Positions 16,215 through 24,754 are shown, numbered from the stretch's first letter. The stretch: DNA of 64,000 nucleotides from JBBDMC01 sp963775235 (GCA_963775235.1 CAVZHY010000002.1:496001-560000); one strand, 5' to 3'. Program-made: numbers and translations. Notes: generated by a model not told the origin, from the sequence alone.

Positions 16215-17999
16215 ATGCCTGAAAACGACCGTACCAATCGCCGGCTGGCGGCGATTCTGGCCGCCGACGTGGTCGGCTATTCGCGCATGATGGGCGCCGA
16301 CGAGGCGGGCACCCTGGCGGCGCTCAAGCGACACCGCGAGACCGTGTTCGACCCCTCCGTTGCCGAGCACGGCGGCCGCGTCGTCAAGCTGATCGGCGAC
16401 GGCACGCTGGTTGAGTTTTCCAGCGTCGTCGACGCCGTCAACTGCGCCCTCGCCATCCAGCGCGCCGTAAGCGCCCAGGCGCAACCGGGTGGTCGCAACA
16501 TCGTCTTGAGGATCGGCGTCAACCTCGGCGACGTCATCATCGACGGCGACGACATCTATGGCGACGGCGTCAACATCGCCGCTCGGCTGGAGCCACTGGC
16601 CGAACCCGGTGGCATCTGCGTTGCCTCGATCGTCAACGAGAGCGTCGGCAGCCGCGTCAACGTCACTTTCCGCGACGGCGGCGAGGTGTCGGTCAAGAAT
16701 ATCGAGCGCCCGATCCGCGTGTGGAAGTGGCACCCGGATTCGGATCCGATCGCCCGGCCTTTGGAACAATCGCCTGCAGCGCACGGCGAAGCGAAAGAGA
16801 AGCGCACCGAGCAGCCGTCGATCGCCGTGGTGCCCTTCAACAACATGTCGGGCGATCCCGAGCAGGAGTACTTCTCTGACGGCATCACCGAGGACATCAT
16901 CACCGACCTGTCAAAGGTCGGCGGTCTTTCGGTGATCGCCCGCAACTCAAGCTTCGTCTACAAGGGCAAGAGCTTCGACATCCGCACGGTCGGCCGCGAG
17001 CTCGGCGTCAAGTCTGTATTGGAGGGCTCGATCCGCCGCGCCGGCAACCGCGTGCGCATCACCGCCCAGCTGATCGACACCACCACCGGCAATCACCTGT
17101 GGGCGGAGCGCTACGACCGCGACCTCACCGACATCTTCGAGGTCCAGGACAACGTCACCCAGCGCATTGTTGAGGCGTTGAAGGTGACGCTCACCCCCGG
17201 CGAGAAGGCCCGCATCACCGAAAACGGCACCGCCAACGTCGAGGCCCACGACCTGTTCCTACGCGGCCGTGAGTTACTGGCCGGCCCGCTCAAGAATGCC
17301 TCAGTTTTCCGCGAGACCGTCGCCCTGCTCAAGGGCGCCGTCGCCCTCGACCCCGACTATGGCGCGGCCTACGCCGCGCTAGGGATGGCCTACAATCACG
17401 ACTTTCTCAACCGCTGGACCGACGACCCCGATGGATCGCTTAAGATCGCGATGGAGTATGTCGACTTGGCGATCACCAAGGCGCCAAACGATCCCTTCGG
17501 CCACTACGTGGCGTCGGTCGTAGCGGCATTCCACAAGGATTTCGACCGGTCCGAGGCGGAAATTGCGACTGCCCTTGCCCTGAGCCCGAACTACGCGCTC
17601 GCCGTCAATGCCAAGGGTGCCAGCGACATATTCTCTGGGCGAGCCGAAGAAGCCGTCCCCCACATCGAACGCGCAATGCGCCTCGATCCAGGTTTCAGCC
17701 AGCAGTACCTCCACTTCCTCGGCCTGGCGCACTTGCTGACCGGCAAATACGAAACGGCGACGGCCGAGTTCCGCCAAAGGGTGCTGCAAGTTCCCGAGAC
17801 CGACATCTCCCGGGCCTTCTTGGCCTCTGCCCTGGGACACCTCGGCGAAACCGACGAGGCCAAGCGGGTCTGGGCCGAATTGAAAACCATCAACCCGAAA
17901 TATTCGTTCGAGGCGCACGTCGCCCGCCTACCATTCCGGCGGCCAGCCGACGCTGACACGATCAGGGACGGGTTGGTCAAAGCCGGCTTGCCGGACTGA
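16215..17999 (+). CDS. Class III adenylate/guanylate cyclase with TolB-like and TPR domains
   Basis: A 594-residue protein. Residues 5-170 form a class III cyclase domain: LAAILAADVVGYSRMMGADE, KLIGDGTLVEF and GDVIIDGDDIYGDGVNIAAR, in which both metal-binding Asp positions are present. A TolB-like segment follows (PSIAVVPFNNMSGDPEQEYF, then VLEGSIRRAGNRVRI), then TPR helices (GAAYAALGMAYNHDF and NYALAVNAKGASDIFSGRAE). It makes a cyclic nucleotide, probably cAMP, in response to an unknown input sensed by the C-terminal parts. Start ATG 16215 (MPENDRTNRRLAA) matches family members; an in-frame start at 16155 would run into repeat R1. It stands alone. Confidence 0.88.
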   Translation: MPENDRTNRRLAAILAADVVGYSRMMGADEAGTLAALKRHRETVFDPSVAEHGGRVVKLIGDGTLVEFSSVVDAVNCALAIQRAVSAQAQPGGRNIVLRIGVNLGDVIIDGDDIYGDGVNIAARLEPLAEPGGICVASIVNESVGSRVNVTFRDGGEVSVKNIERPIRVWKWHPDSDPIARPLEQSPAAHGEAKEKRTEQPSIAVVPFNNMSGDPEQEYFSDGITEDIITDLSKVGGLSVIARNSSFVYKGKSFDIRTVGRELGVKSVLEGSIRRAGNRVRITAQLIDTTTGNHLWAERYDRDLTDIFEVQDNVTQRIVEALKVTLTPGEKARITENGTANVEAHDLFLRGRELLAGPLKNASVFRETVALLKGAVALDPDYGAAYAALGMAYNHDFLNRWTDDPDGSLKIAMEYVDLAITKAPNDPFGHYVASVVAAFHKDFDRSEAEIATALALSPNYALAVNAKGASDIFSGRAEEAVPHIERAMRLDPGFSQQYLHFLGLAHLLTGKYETATAEFRQRVLQVPETDISRAFLASALGHLGETDEAKRVWAELKTINPKYSFEAHVARLPFRRPADADTIRDGLVKAGLPD

Positions 18000-18044
18000 A
18001 ATACACAAAGCTCGCAGGCTTCAGTTGGGGCACCCCACCACACT

Positions 18045-18121
18045 CCATCGCGCTCCTCCGACACCACGACTTCGTTTCGTCTCGCGGCGCCGAACTTGTA
18101 ACCCGCTAGTGGCCACGTGCC
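18045..18121. repeat. Copy R2 of the dispersed repeat, truncated
   Basis: Only the first half is present: CACCACGACTTCGTTTCGTC, then CGCCGAACTTGTAACCCGC, then GTGGCCACGTGCC, directly after the cyclase gene. Confidence 0.65.
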
Positions 18122-18187
18122 TGACCGAGCGTGCTGACCAATCTACTGTCATTCACCGTCATTGATGGCGAACGTTGACGATTGGTC

Positions 18188-18568
18188 TCATGCGCCCGCG
18201 CCGAAATGGGCTGCCGCGGTGAGCGCCGCCGCAATGACCCACAAGAGCAATAGGAGGATCGGCGGAAACACAGGGACGTGCCCCGGTACGATCAAGAAGA
18301 TGATGAAGCCTATGTCGCCAATGCTGGCGATCGCCAAGTTGATCCAATAGCCCCACGCGTTGTTCCGCCAGTTGAAGGCGATCGCCACGCCGATCACCGC
18401 GATGGCAAGGAAGAAGACGTTCCAGGCATTTTGCAAGAGGCGCCCTTGCACATCCGAGAACGGCATCGCCAAGGCGGCCTTGTAAAAGACAACGGCGAAA
18501 GCGACATGCGCGATGCCCCAAAGGACGTACGCAACCGCCCCCAGCCGCGCCAACGTCAACGGTACCAT
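18188..18568 (-). CDS. Four-helix membrane protein of unknown function
   Basis: A 126-residue protein made almost wholly of membrane helices: RLGAVAYVLWGIAHVAFAVV, then NAWNVFFLAIAVIGVAIAF, WINLAIASIGDIGFIIFLIV, and PPILLLLLWVIAAALTAAAH. The start ATG 18568 has a strong GGAGG site at the correct distance. The His in the first helix and the general layout resemble small uncharacterised membrane proteins that are often located next to TetR genes. It is divergent from a TetR-family gene (gap of 86 bases), so control by that regulator is likely but inferred. Confidence 0.7.
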   Translation of the reverse strand: MVPLTLARLGAVAYVLWGIAHVAFAVVFYKAALAMPFSDVQGRLLQNAWNVFFLAIAVIGVAIAFNWRNNAWGYWINLAIASIGDIGFIIFLIVPGHVPVFPPILLLLLWVIAAALTAAAHFGAGA

Positions 18569-18654
18569 CTTCACCCTCCTTCGAAGACATTTTGTGGGGT
18601 CACGTTGGCACCCCACCTATTCGCTGGGTGTCACTCATCTAATATAGAAGGTTC

Positions 18655-19281
18655 ATGACAGAGCCTGTCAAGAAGCGCAATTACGTCTCGCCCGCGCGCC
18701 GCGCCAAAGCCGAGGCCACGCGGGAACGGATCATCGACGCTGCCACTAAGCTGTTTCTGAAGCACGGCTATAGCCGCACCAGCACGGCGGCGATCGGCAA
18801 GGCGGCCAAAACGTCGGAGGCGTCGGTCTTTGCCGTGTTCGGCTCGAAGGCCAACCTTCTCGTCGACGTTGTTCTCGACCGCGTTACCCGCCATCCTGAC
18901 TTTCCGCCGCGCGACCAACCCATCTGGCAAGCACTCGCCGCCGCATCGGACAAAAGGCCCGCCTTCGAGGAGTTCGCCCGCGGCGTTCGCCGCGTCCATG
19001 ATCGCAGCTGGCGCCTTTTGGCGATCGCGGCGGCCGCCGCCCAGGACGACCCGGCCGTTGCGAAGGCTGTCGGGCGGGGAGCCGCGCAACGCCTTGCCCG
19101 CGCCGGTTGGTTTGTCAGGGAGATCATCGGTGTCGCCGGGCCGGATGCGGACCGCATGGCCGACGAGGTGTGGACGTTGATCAGCGTCGAGAACTACCGA
19201 CGCCTCGTCGTCGAAAGAGATTGGCCACCCGAGCAGTACGAGGCTTGGCTGGCTGCCATGCTGGCAGCAACATTTGCCTAA
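18655..19281 (+). CDS. TetR-family transcriptional regulator
   Basis: A 208-residue repressor-type protein. The N-terminal DNA-binding domain is plain: AKAEATRERIIDAATKLFLK, then HGYSRTSTAAIGKAAKTSEA, SVFAVFGSKANLLVDVV, the usual three-helix fold with the VFGSK turn. The remaining 140 residues form the helical ligand-binding and dimer domain, which has no recognisable ligand signature. It probably controls its own gene and the divergent membrane-protein gene. A basic extension (KKRNYVSPARR) precedes the domain. The start is ATG 18655. Confidence 0.88.
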   Translation: MTEPVKKRNYVSPARRAKAEATRERIIDAATKLFLKHGYSRTSTAAIGKAAKTSEASVFAVFGSKANLLVDVVLDRVTRHPDFPPRDQPIWQALAAASDKRPAFEEFARGVRRVHDRSWRLLAIAAAAAQDDPAVAKAVGRGAAQRLARAGWFVREIIGVAGPDADRMADEVWTLISVENYRRLVVERDWPPEQYEAWLAAMLAATFA

Positions 19282-19293
19282 TGGTGGCACCCG

Positions 19294-19450
19294 CCGCACC
19301 CGAGCGCATTCCCCGAACACCACGACTTCATTCCGCATCCGAGCGCCGGGCTTGTAACCCGCCGGTGGCCGCGGGCCTCACGAGTCAGCCCGCGCTGCCC
19401 GGCACTTCTCGCCGCACAGCCAAAGCCGGCAGACACCGCCGCCTTCGCGC
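19294..19450. repeat. Copy R3 of the dispersed repeat
   Basis: GAGCGCATTCCCCGAACACC, then CGGGCTTGTAACCCGCCGGT, then a diverged GC-rich second half ending GACACCGCCGCC. It continues directly into a decayed copy of the 3' end of tRNA-Gly, the same arrangement as copy R5 with the intact tRNA. Confidence 0.65.
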
Positions 19451-19469
19451 ACTCTGACGATGTTGGAAG

Positions 19470-19500
19470 TTTGGAGCGGGCGAAGCGAGTCCAACCCCGC
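19470..19500 (-). other. Decayed 3' end of tRNA-Gly (att-like scar)
   Basis: TTTGGAGCGGGCGAAG (19470-19485) is identical to the 3' end region of the intact tRNA-Gly at 20675, including the complement of CCA; the following bases match the T-arm only in part. The flanking TTGGAAG also resembles the bases beside the intact tRNA. It marks a duplication, or an attachment-site scar, of the tRNA end. Confidence 0.55.
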
Positions 19501-19607
19501 CACACAGCCATCCCAAGTGGTCCTTTCGGGCCGTCACGATCACTTAACGTGTTTCGGCCGCAATGCTCCGCTGCTGTCAGCAAGCGATTCGCAAGGCGGG
19601 AAGTCGT

Positions 19608-19778
19608 ATGGCCGAAATCATTGTGTTTCCCGCCCGCGCGCGCGAAGGCAACGACGACGAGGTTGACCTTCTTACCGCCGTCGACGCCGCCATACGCGAC
19701 CTTCGCGAGATTTCGCAACAGTGCGGCGAGCAACTGGTGCGACAACGAGCCGACGAATGCCGCGCCATGCTCGAATGA
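19608..19778 (+). CDS. Small hypothetical protein
   Basis: A 56-residue protein, MAEIIVFPARAREGNDDEVD, then an amphipathic helical region LLTAVDAAIRDLREISQQCG and RQRADECRAMLE. The start ATG 19608 is preceded by GGCGGGAAG. Short helical proteins starting with M-x-x-I-I-V-F-P are common single genes in alphaproteobacteria, and none has a known role. It sits between two copies of the dispersed repeat. Confidence 0.5.
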   Translation: MAEIIVFPARAREGNDDEVDLLTAVDAAIRDLREISQQCGEQLVRQRADECRAMLE

Positions 19779-19845
19779 GCATTCCTCGCGAGCGGCGTCT
19801 AACCGGCCGGGCCCGGCACCAACTGGTACTAGGTTGAACTCCACA

Positions 19846-19993
19846 GCACCCCCGGACACCACGACCTCATTTCGTATCCGGGCGCCGAACTTGTAGCCCG
19901 CCGGTAACCAGGGCCTTTCCGCGCCGCCGCGAGGACGCGGCCGGCGGACAGTGGCACGCCGTCCGAACCCGCAGAAATCCGGGCCTTCCGCCC
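19846..19993. repeat. Copy R4 of the dispersed repeat
   Basis: ACACCACGACCTCATTTCG, then GGCGCCGAACTTGTAGCCCG, CCGGTAACCAGGGCC, a GC-rich centre and GTCCGAACCCGCAGAAATCC. It ends exactly at the next gene's stop codon. Confidence 0.65.
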
Positions 19994-20395
19994 CTATCGA
20001 TAGCGTCTTTCGACCCGCGCTGTGCCCTTGCGGCGCTCTTTCTTCGCTAATTTTCTGGCAGCGTAGCGCTCATCACGGGCGGCCTTCTGCTCGGCTTTGA
20101 GCGCCGCCTCACGCTCCGCCTCCTCGGCAGCGGCACGCGCAGCTTCTTCGGCTGCGATGCGTTCTGCCTCTGCAGCGGCACGCTCGCGCGCCGCTTGCTC
20201 CGCCTGTCGAGCGCGATCCCGTTCGGCTCGCCGCGCCACTCTTGCCCTAGCAATGGCCTCGCGTTCACGACGCTTCTCGATCACAATCGGATCATCTGGG
20301 CGAGGCGCCGCGTGAAACTTGGCAAGTAGCGCCGACCGCGCCTTTGCAGCATCCTTGCGTCGATCGTGAAAGTCTGGAGTAAGGCTCTTTCTCAT
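19994..20395 (-). CDS. DUF6481-like highly charged coiled-coil protein
   Basis: A 133-residue protein beginning MRKSLTPDFHDRRKDAAKAR, then SALLAKFHAAPRPDDP, followed by a continuous Ala-Glu-Arg-Lys helix (RARQAEQAARERAAAEAERI) and a basic end. The N-terminal FHDRR-A-K-A-LL-KF-A-PRPDDP block is the hallmark of a small alphaproteobacterial family of unknown function, DUF6481, recalled from memory. The helix probably forms a single coiled coil. The start is ATG 20395, chosen because family members begin close to this motif; upstream in-frame residues are not protein-like. Confidence 0.7.
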   Translation of the reverse strand: MRKSLTPDFHDRRKDAAKARSALLAKFHAAPRPDDPIVIEKRREREAIARARVARRAERDRARQAEQAARERAAAEAERIAAEEAARAAAEEAEREAALKAEQKAARDERYAARKLAKKERRKGTARVERRYR

Positions 20396-20494
20396 CAGAT
20401 CCATTTGCTTCCTTGAGTGGGGCCCGGCTTCTTGGCGGGCCATTCGTGCGTGTCAAATCTGCCAACTCATGAACGAGTTGGACTTCACCCCAAC

Positions 20495-20670
20495 GCATCC
20501 GAGCGCATTCCCCGAACACCGCGACTTCATTTCTCGTCTCGTCGCCGAACCTGTAACCCGCTGGTAACCACGGCGCTTCCAATTGGCTGCGAGCGCCCTG
20601 CCGATGGACGGTGGCATCCAGGCCGAACCCCGCAGAAACCGCGGCTCTCCGCCGCTCTCGCAATATTGGG
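20495..20670. repeat. Copy R5 of the dispersed repeat, next to tRNA-Gly
   Basis: GCATCCGAGCGCATTCCCCG, then GAACACCGCGACTTCATTTC, CGCCGAACCTGTAACCCGC and GAACCCCGCAGAAACCGCGG. It adjoins the 3' end of the tRNA-Gly gene. It is the longest copy. Confidence 0.65.
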
Positions 20671-20674
20671 AATT

Positions 20675-20749
20675 TGGAGCGGGCGAAGGGATTCGAACCC
20701 TCGACCCCAACCTTGGCAAGGTTGTGCTCTACCCCTGAGCTACACCCGC
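20675..20749 (-). tRNA. glyT: tRNA-Gly(GCC)
   Basis: Read on the minus strand: acceptor 5' GCGGGTG pairs with CGCCCGC at the 3' side, with one G-T pair. The D arm is TAGCTCAGGGGTAGAGCA, the anticodon arm is AACCTTGCCAAGGTT with anticodon GCC, the T arm is GAGGGTTCGAATCCCTT, and the gene encodes CCA. It is 75 nt long and all arms close. It separates accessory DNA on its 3' side from core chromosome on its 5' side; 3' ends of tRNA genes are common integration targets. Confidence 0.96.
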
Positions 20750-20871
20750 TCATGATGGCGCGCTGGCGCCGTCGGGGTTTATATCGCTCCCCTCGCCGCG
20801 ATTGCAACATCGCTGCCTTGCGACGGGGAGGCCATCTCGACTATCCCTGCCGGGCCGCATCGGAGACCGAC

Positions 20872-21375
20872 ATGCCTGCCACCCAGGCCGATCTGATGGC
20901 GATGCTCACCCGCCTTGGCATCGCCACCACCACGGTCGAGCATCCGCCCCTGTTCACGGTCGAGGAATCGCGGGCGCTGCGCGGCGACATCCCCGGCGCC
21001 CATACCAAGAACCTGTTCCTCAAGGACCGGAAGGGCACCTTGTTCCTGGTCACCGCGGAGGAGGACGCCGCCATTGACCTCAAGCGCCTGCACACGGTGA
21101 TCGGCGCCTCCGGCCGCCTGTCCTTCGGCAGCGCCGAGCTTCTGATCGAGGTGCTTGGCGTGCCGCCCGGCGCCGTCACCCCATTCGCCGCCATTAACGA
21201 CACCGCCGGCCGCGTTGCCGTCGTCCTCGACAAGGCCCTGATGACGGGCAGCCTCGTCAACTGCCACCCGCTGGCTAACACAGCCACCACCACCATAGCC
21301 GCGGTGGACCTCCTCGCGTTCCTCTCAGCGACCGGTCACCCGCCCGCCGTGATCCCCGTCTCGGGTGAATTGTGA
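20872..21375 (+). CDS. proX: Prolyl-tRNA deacylase ProXp-ala (YbaK/PrdX family)
   Basis: A 167-residue trans-editing enzyme that hydrolyses Ala-tRNA(Pro). The family marks are LGIATTTVEHPPLFTVEESR, GDIPGAHTKNLFLKDRKGTL with the conserved Lys, GSAELLIEVLGVPPGAVTPF and a C-terminal LVNCHPLANTATT with the invariant N-x-H-P. The length and order fit stand-alone ProXp-ala rather than a ProRS insertion. The start is ATG 20872. It is the first core gene after the tRNA-Gly, read in the opposite direction. It acts in the cytoplasm on tRNA. Confidence 0.88.
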   Translation: MPATQADLMAMLTRLGIATTTVEHPPLFTVEESRALRGDIPGAHTKNLFLKDRKGTLFLVTAEEDAAIDLKRLHTVIGASGRLSFGSAELLIEVLGVPPGAVTPFAAINDTAGRVAVVLDKALMTGSLVNCHPLANTATTTIAAVDLLAFLSATGHPPAVIPVSGEL

Positions 21376-21456
21376 AAACGCCATCGAGGCGCCATATTGG
21401 GGCTCAGAAACCGGGACACGTGAGCCGCCCGTGGGCGGCCAACCATGGGATCGGCC

Positions 21457-22372
21457 ATGAGCCATACTGACTTGAGCGCCCCTGCCGCTGGCGGCAACGG
21501 CGCAAACCTGATCAAGGACACCACCACCCAGGCTTTTGCCGCCGACGTCCTCGATGAATTCGAAACGCCAGCCGGTCCTCGTCGATTTTTGGGCCCCGTG
21601 GTGCGGCCCCTGCCGCACCCTTTCGCCGATCATAGAAAAGGCCGTGCGCGCCGCGGGTGGCGCGGTGCGCCTGGTCAAGATGAACATCGACGAGCATCCG
21701 GGCATCGCCGGCCAGCTCGGCATCCAGTCCATCCCCGCCGTCATCGCCTTTTCCAACGGCCAGGCGGTTGATGGCTTCGTCGGCGCCCTGCCGGAAAGCC
21801 AGGTCAAGGCCTTCATCGAGCGGGTTGCCGGACCGGCTGGCCCCTCCGACACCGAGCTTCTGGTCGAGGAGGGTAACCAGCGGCTGGAGGAGGGCGATCT
21901 CGCCGGCGCCGCCGAGCACTTTGCTGCCGCGCTCCAGAGCGAGCCGCAGTCCGTGCCGGCGACGGTCGGCCTTGCCCGCTGCCACCTTGCCCGTGGCGAT
22001 CTCGACGCCGCCCGCAGCGCGCTGGGCACCCTTCCCGATTCGGCCGGCGCCGACCCGGCGGTGGCCGCCGTGCGTGCCCAACTCGACCTCGCCGGCCAGA
22101 CCGCCGGCCTCGGCGACCCGGCCGCGCTGAGGGCGCGCATTGCCGCCAATCCCCTCGACCATGAGGCCCGTTTCGACCTGGCCCTCCTCCTCAATGCCGC
22201 AGGAGACCGTGAGGGCGCCACCGACCACCTCCTTGAAATCGTCGCCAGGAACCGTAGTTGGAACGATGAGAAGGCCCGCAAGCAGCTCGTGCAGTTTTTC
22301 GAGGCTTGGGGGCCGATGGACGAGGCGACACTCGCCGGCCGCAGGCGGCTTTCGGCGCTGCTGTTCGCCTGA
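21457..22372 (+). CDS. cnoX: CnoX/YbbN-like thioredoxin-TPR protein, one-base shift
   Basis: About 304 residues after one base is removed near 21556. The first 35 residues (MSHTDLSAPAAGGNG, then KDTTTQAFAADVLDE) connect to KRQPVLVDFWAPWCGPCRTL with the intact CGPC redox motif. The thioredoxin domain is followed by TPR-like helices (LVEEGNQRLEEGDLAGAAEH, VGLARCHLARGDLDAA) and the DHEARFDLALLLNAAGDREG segment typical of CnoX. CnoX proteins protect client proteins from oxidation and hand them to chaperonins. The start is ATG 21457. It forms a run with the two genes downstream. Confidence 0.85.
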
Positions 22373-22384
22373 GGGCGAAAGCGC

Positions 22385-23059
22385 ATGAAGGCCGGCAACT
22401 GCACCTACAGCTGCCCCGAATCCCTGCCGGAGGTGATTCCGGTCTTCCCGCTCGCCGCGGCGTTGCTGCTGCCGCGGGCCGATATGCCGCTCAACATTTT
22501 TGAGCCGCGTTATCTCGCCATGGTCGAGGCCGCGCTCGCCAGCGACCGGGTCATCGGCATGGTCCAGCCCGATCCTGACGCGCCCGGTTCGCGGTCCTCG
22601 CATCCCGCGTTGTTCTCCGTCGGCTGCGCCGGCCGCATCACCTCCTTGGCGGAAACCGGCGACAATCGTTACATGATCACCCTCACCGGCATTGCCCGTT
22701 TTCGGATTCTCGCGGAGGTGCCGGCCGCCTCGCCCTTCCGCACCTGTCGCATCACCGCGGTTCCCTTTGCCGCCGACTTTTCCGATGCCGGCGACGACGC
22801 GGTCGATCGCGATTTGGTGCTGAAGACGTTCGGCGCCTATCTCAAGGCCCACAACCTCGATGCTGACTGGGAGTCCGTCGGGCGTGCCTCCAACGAGACG
22901 CTCGTCAACACGCTCGCGATGATGGCGCCCTTTGGCGCCGCCGAGAAGCAGGCGCTGCTGGAGGCGCCGGATCTGCGCGCCCGCGCCGAAACGCTGATAG
23001 CCATCACCGAGATGTCGCTGGCCGCCGACGCGATGGCCGGCCGCCAGACCCTTCAGTAG
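22385..23059 (+). CDS. Lon-protease substrate-binding domain protein
   Basis: A 224-residue single-domain protein with the N-terminal Lon fold but no ATPase or protease part. Typical stretches are VIPVFPLAAALLLPRADMPL, NIFEPRYLAMVEAAL, VGCAGRITSLAETGDNRYMI and LTGIARFRILAE, with a helical end ETLVNTLAMMAPFGAAEKQA. The YcbF/LONRF-like stand-alone form is common in alphaproteobacteria beside the thioredoxin and Trm112 genes, as here. Its role is unknown, perhaps protein quality control. The start is ATG 22385, 12 bases after the thioredoxin gene. Confidence 0.85.
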   Translation: MKAGNCTYSCPESLPEVIPVFPLAAALLLPRADMPLNIFEPRYLAMVEAALASDRVIGMVQPDPDAPGSRSSHPALFSVGCAGRITSLAETGDNRYMITLTGIARFRILAEVPAASPFRTCRITAVPFAADFSDAGDDAVDRDLVLKTFGAYLKAHNLDADWESVGRASNETLVNTLAMMAPFGAAEKQALLEAPDLRARAETLIAITEMSLAADAMAGRQTLQ

Positions 23060-23070
23060 GACCTTCCGCC

Positions 23071-23265
23071 ATGTCTGAACCCGGCCGCCCCGCCGCCGTC
23101 GATCCCAAGCTCCTCGAGATTCTCGTCTGCCCGCTGACCAAGACGACGCTCGAGTACGATGCCGACAAGCAGGAACTGATCAGCCGCGCTGCCAAGCTTG
23201 CCTACCCCATCCGCGACGGCATCCCGATCATGTTGCCGGAAGAGGCCCGTCCGCTGGACGAATAA
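23071..23265 (+). CDS. Trm112-like UPF0434 family protein
   Basis: A 64-residue zinc-ribbon-type protein: DPKLLEILVCPLTKTTLEYD and LAYPIRDGIPIMLPEEARPL, the complete family pattern. Only the first Cys of the classical zinc ligands remains, as is usual for many bacterial members. Trm112 proteins activate methyltransferases; the bacterial partner is uncertain. It is 11 bases after the Lon-domain gene and ends the three-gene run. The next gene is convergent, with its stop three bases away. Confidence 0.88.
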   Translation: MSEPGRPAAVDPKLLEILVCPLTKTTLEYDADKQELISRAAKLAYPIRDGIPIMLPEEARPLDE

Positions 23266-23268
23266 GGC

Positions 23269-24513
23269 TCACGCTGCCTCTCGGTGTTCCTTCGCCGCCG
23301 CGTCCCTCGGCTCGTCCCAGCGCACGCGATACCCGTAGACCTTTGCCTGCATGCGTCCGACGAGGCGGATGAGGATCGGAAACAGGGCGCGCATCAGCCA
23401 CGCCATCGTCCGTCCCTGCTTCTTCTTGCTGTTGCCGCTCTGCCGGCCGAAGGCGACCACGCGTTCCACCCGGTCGCGCCGCGCCGCTTCGAACGCGGCG
23501 AACAGTTCGGCCGGGCTTCCCCGGCCGTCGCGCAGAAACCTGGCGAGCACGATTGTGTCCTCGAGCGCCATCGAGGCGCCTTGCCCCGAGTGCGGGCTGA
23601 CTGCGTGCGCAGCGTCGCCGATGAGCACCACCCGCCCGTCGAACCATCGTGGCAGGCTGGCGACGTCGAAGACGTTCAGCGGTGGGACGAACGTAGTGGT
23701 GGCGAACAGCATCTCCCGCACGGCCGGGTCCCAGGTGTCGCTCGCCTCGAGGATGTATCGCCGCACGTCGTCCAGCGATGTCGCGTCCCGTTCGGTTTCC
23801 GACATCGGCTCGGCGCGCTCGATGACCGTCCACCAGAACGCCCCGTTCGGATCGTCGCGGTCGCCGCGGCCGTATCCGAAGAAGCCCTTGGGGCTGTAAT
23901 AGAGAACGAGGGCCGTGCCGTCGTCGTCTGGCCGGCGGGGCACCGCGCTCCTGGCCATGAATCCTCCCGGTCCGACGATGCCGGTGAACTCCGGCTTTGG
24001 TCCGTCGGGAAGGATCAGTTCTCGCACCCGCGAATTGATGCCGTCGGCCCCGACCAGCATGTCTCCGCGCGCGGTGCTGCCGTCCTCGAATGTCGCCGTG
24101 ACGCTATCCGCGTCCTGCCGGATGTCCGTGAGGCGTTTGCCGTAGCGGACCGGTATGCCGGCCTGCGCGGCGGCGTCCACCAGGATACGGTGGAGAGCGG
24201 CGCGTGACAGCGTCACCCCGGGTTGTCCGTAGTCGAGCCCGGTCGCCGGCGTGCCGCCGATCGGGCGGCCTTCGACGGTTCGGAACACCGACCTGTTCAT
24301 CACGGTGCCGGTGGCGATCACCCGCTCCGCCAGGCCCAGTTCATCGAGGACGTTCATGCCGTTCGGCGCCAGTCCCAGCGCGCCGCTGATTTCGGCCCGC
24401 GCCGGATATGCCTCGAACACGATGGGATCGAACCCGGCCCGCTTGAGGAACAGTGCCGCTGCCGGCCCCGCGACGCCGCCGCCGATGATGAGGATGCGAC
24501 TGTTTGGTTGCAT
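23269..24513 (-). CDS. FAD-dependent monooxygenase, class A
   Basis: A 414-residue flavoprotein hydroxylase. The Rossmann motif is ILIIGGGVAGPAAALFLKRA, the DG motif is DMLVGADGINSRVRELIL, and the GD motif is RVVLIGDAAHAVSPHSGQGA with SMALED. The order and length match aromatic-ring or small-molecule hydroxylases that use NAD(P)H and oxygen. The substrate cannot be told. It follows a 49-residue membrane-protein gene in the same direction, and both are divergent from a MarR gene with a clear palindrome between, so induction by an aromatic or drug-like compound is a fair guess. Confidence 0.88.
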   Translation of the reverse strand: MQPNSRILIIGGGVAGPAAALFLKRAGFDPIVFEAYPARAEISGALGLAPNGMNVLDELGLAERVIATGTVMNRSVFRTVEGRPIGGTPATGLDYGQPGVTLSRAALHRILVDAAAQAGIPVRYGKRLTDIRQDADSVTATFEDGSTARGDMLVGADGINSRVRELILPDGPKPEFTGIVGPGGFMARSAVPRRPDDDGTALVLYYSPKGFFGYGRGDRDDPNGAFWWTVIERAEPMSETERDATSLDDVRRYILEASDTWDPAVREMLFATTTFVPPLNVFDVASLPRWFDGRVVLIGDAAHAVSPHSGQGASMALEDTIVLARFLRDGRGSPAELFAAFEAARRDRVERVVAFGRQSGNSKKKQGRTMAWLMRALFPILIRLVGRMQAKVYGYRVRWDEPRDAAAKEHREAA

Positions 24514-24547
24514 GGTGCTGACTCCTGAGAGTTTGGGGTGCGGTCGC

Positions 24548-24697
24548 TCAGAAGCCTGCGACCATCCAGCGAACGGCCACGGCGGCGGCCGCCAGGCTGA
24601 GCAGGAATACGCTGAGACCGATAGGTGACCCCCAGCCGTACCAGGCCATCGCCATCTCGGCGTAGGCGCGCTCCTGAATTTCCTTTTCGGGGCTCAT
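24548..24697 (-). CDS. 49-residue single-helix membrane protein
   Basis: A very short gene: MSPEKEIQERAYAEMAMAWY, then one membrane helix (PIGLSVFLLSLAAAAVAVRW) and the end MVAGF. A GAAAGG ribosome site lies upstream of ATG 24697. The protein has an amphipathic cytoplasmic helix and one crossing. It is the first gene after the MarR operator and lies 34 bases before the FAD monooxygenase, so it is probably co-transcribed and may anchor or assist that enzyme. No family is known to me. Confidence 0.6.
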   Translation of the reverse strand: MSPEKEIQERAYAEMAMAWYGWGSPIGLSVFLLSLAAAAVAVRWMVAGF

Positions 24698-24737
24698 GAC
24701 AGGATACCTTTCAATGTGGTAGACTTAGACATACATC

Positions 24738-24754
24738 ATCTTAGTAGCTAAGAT
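24738..24754. promoter_or_regulatory. MarR operator palindrome
   Basis: A perfect inverted repeat, ATCTTAG-TAG-CTAAGAT, lies 18 bases before the MarR start and 40 bases before the divergent small-protein gene. The AT-rich region around it is unusual for this genome. The size fits a MarR dimer site. Confidence 0.7.
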
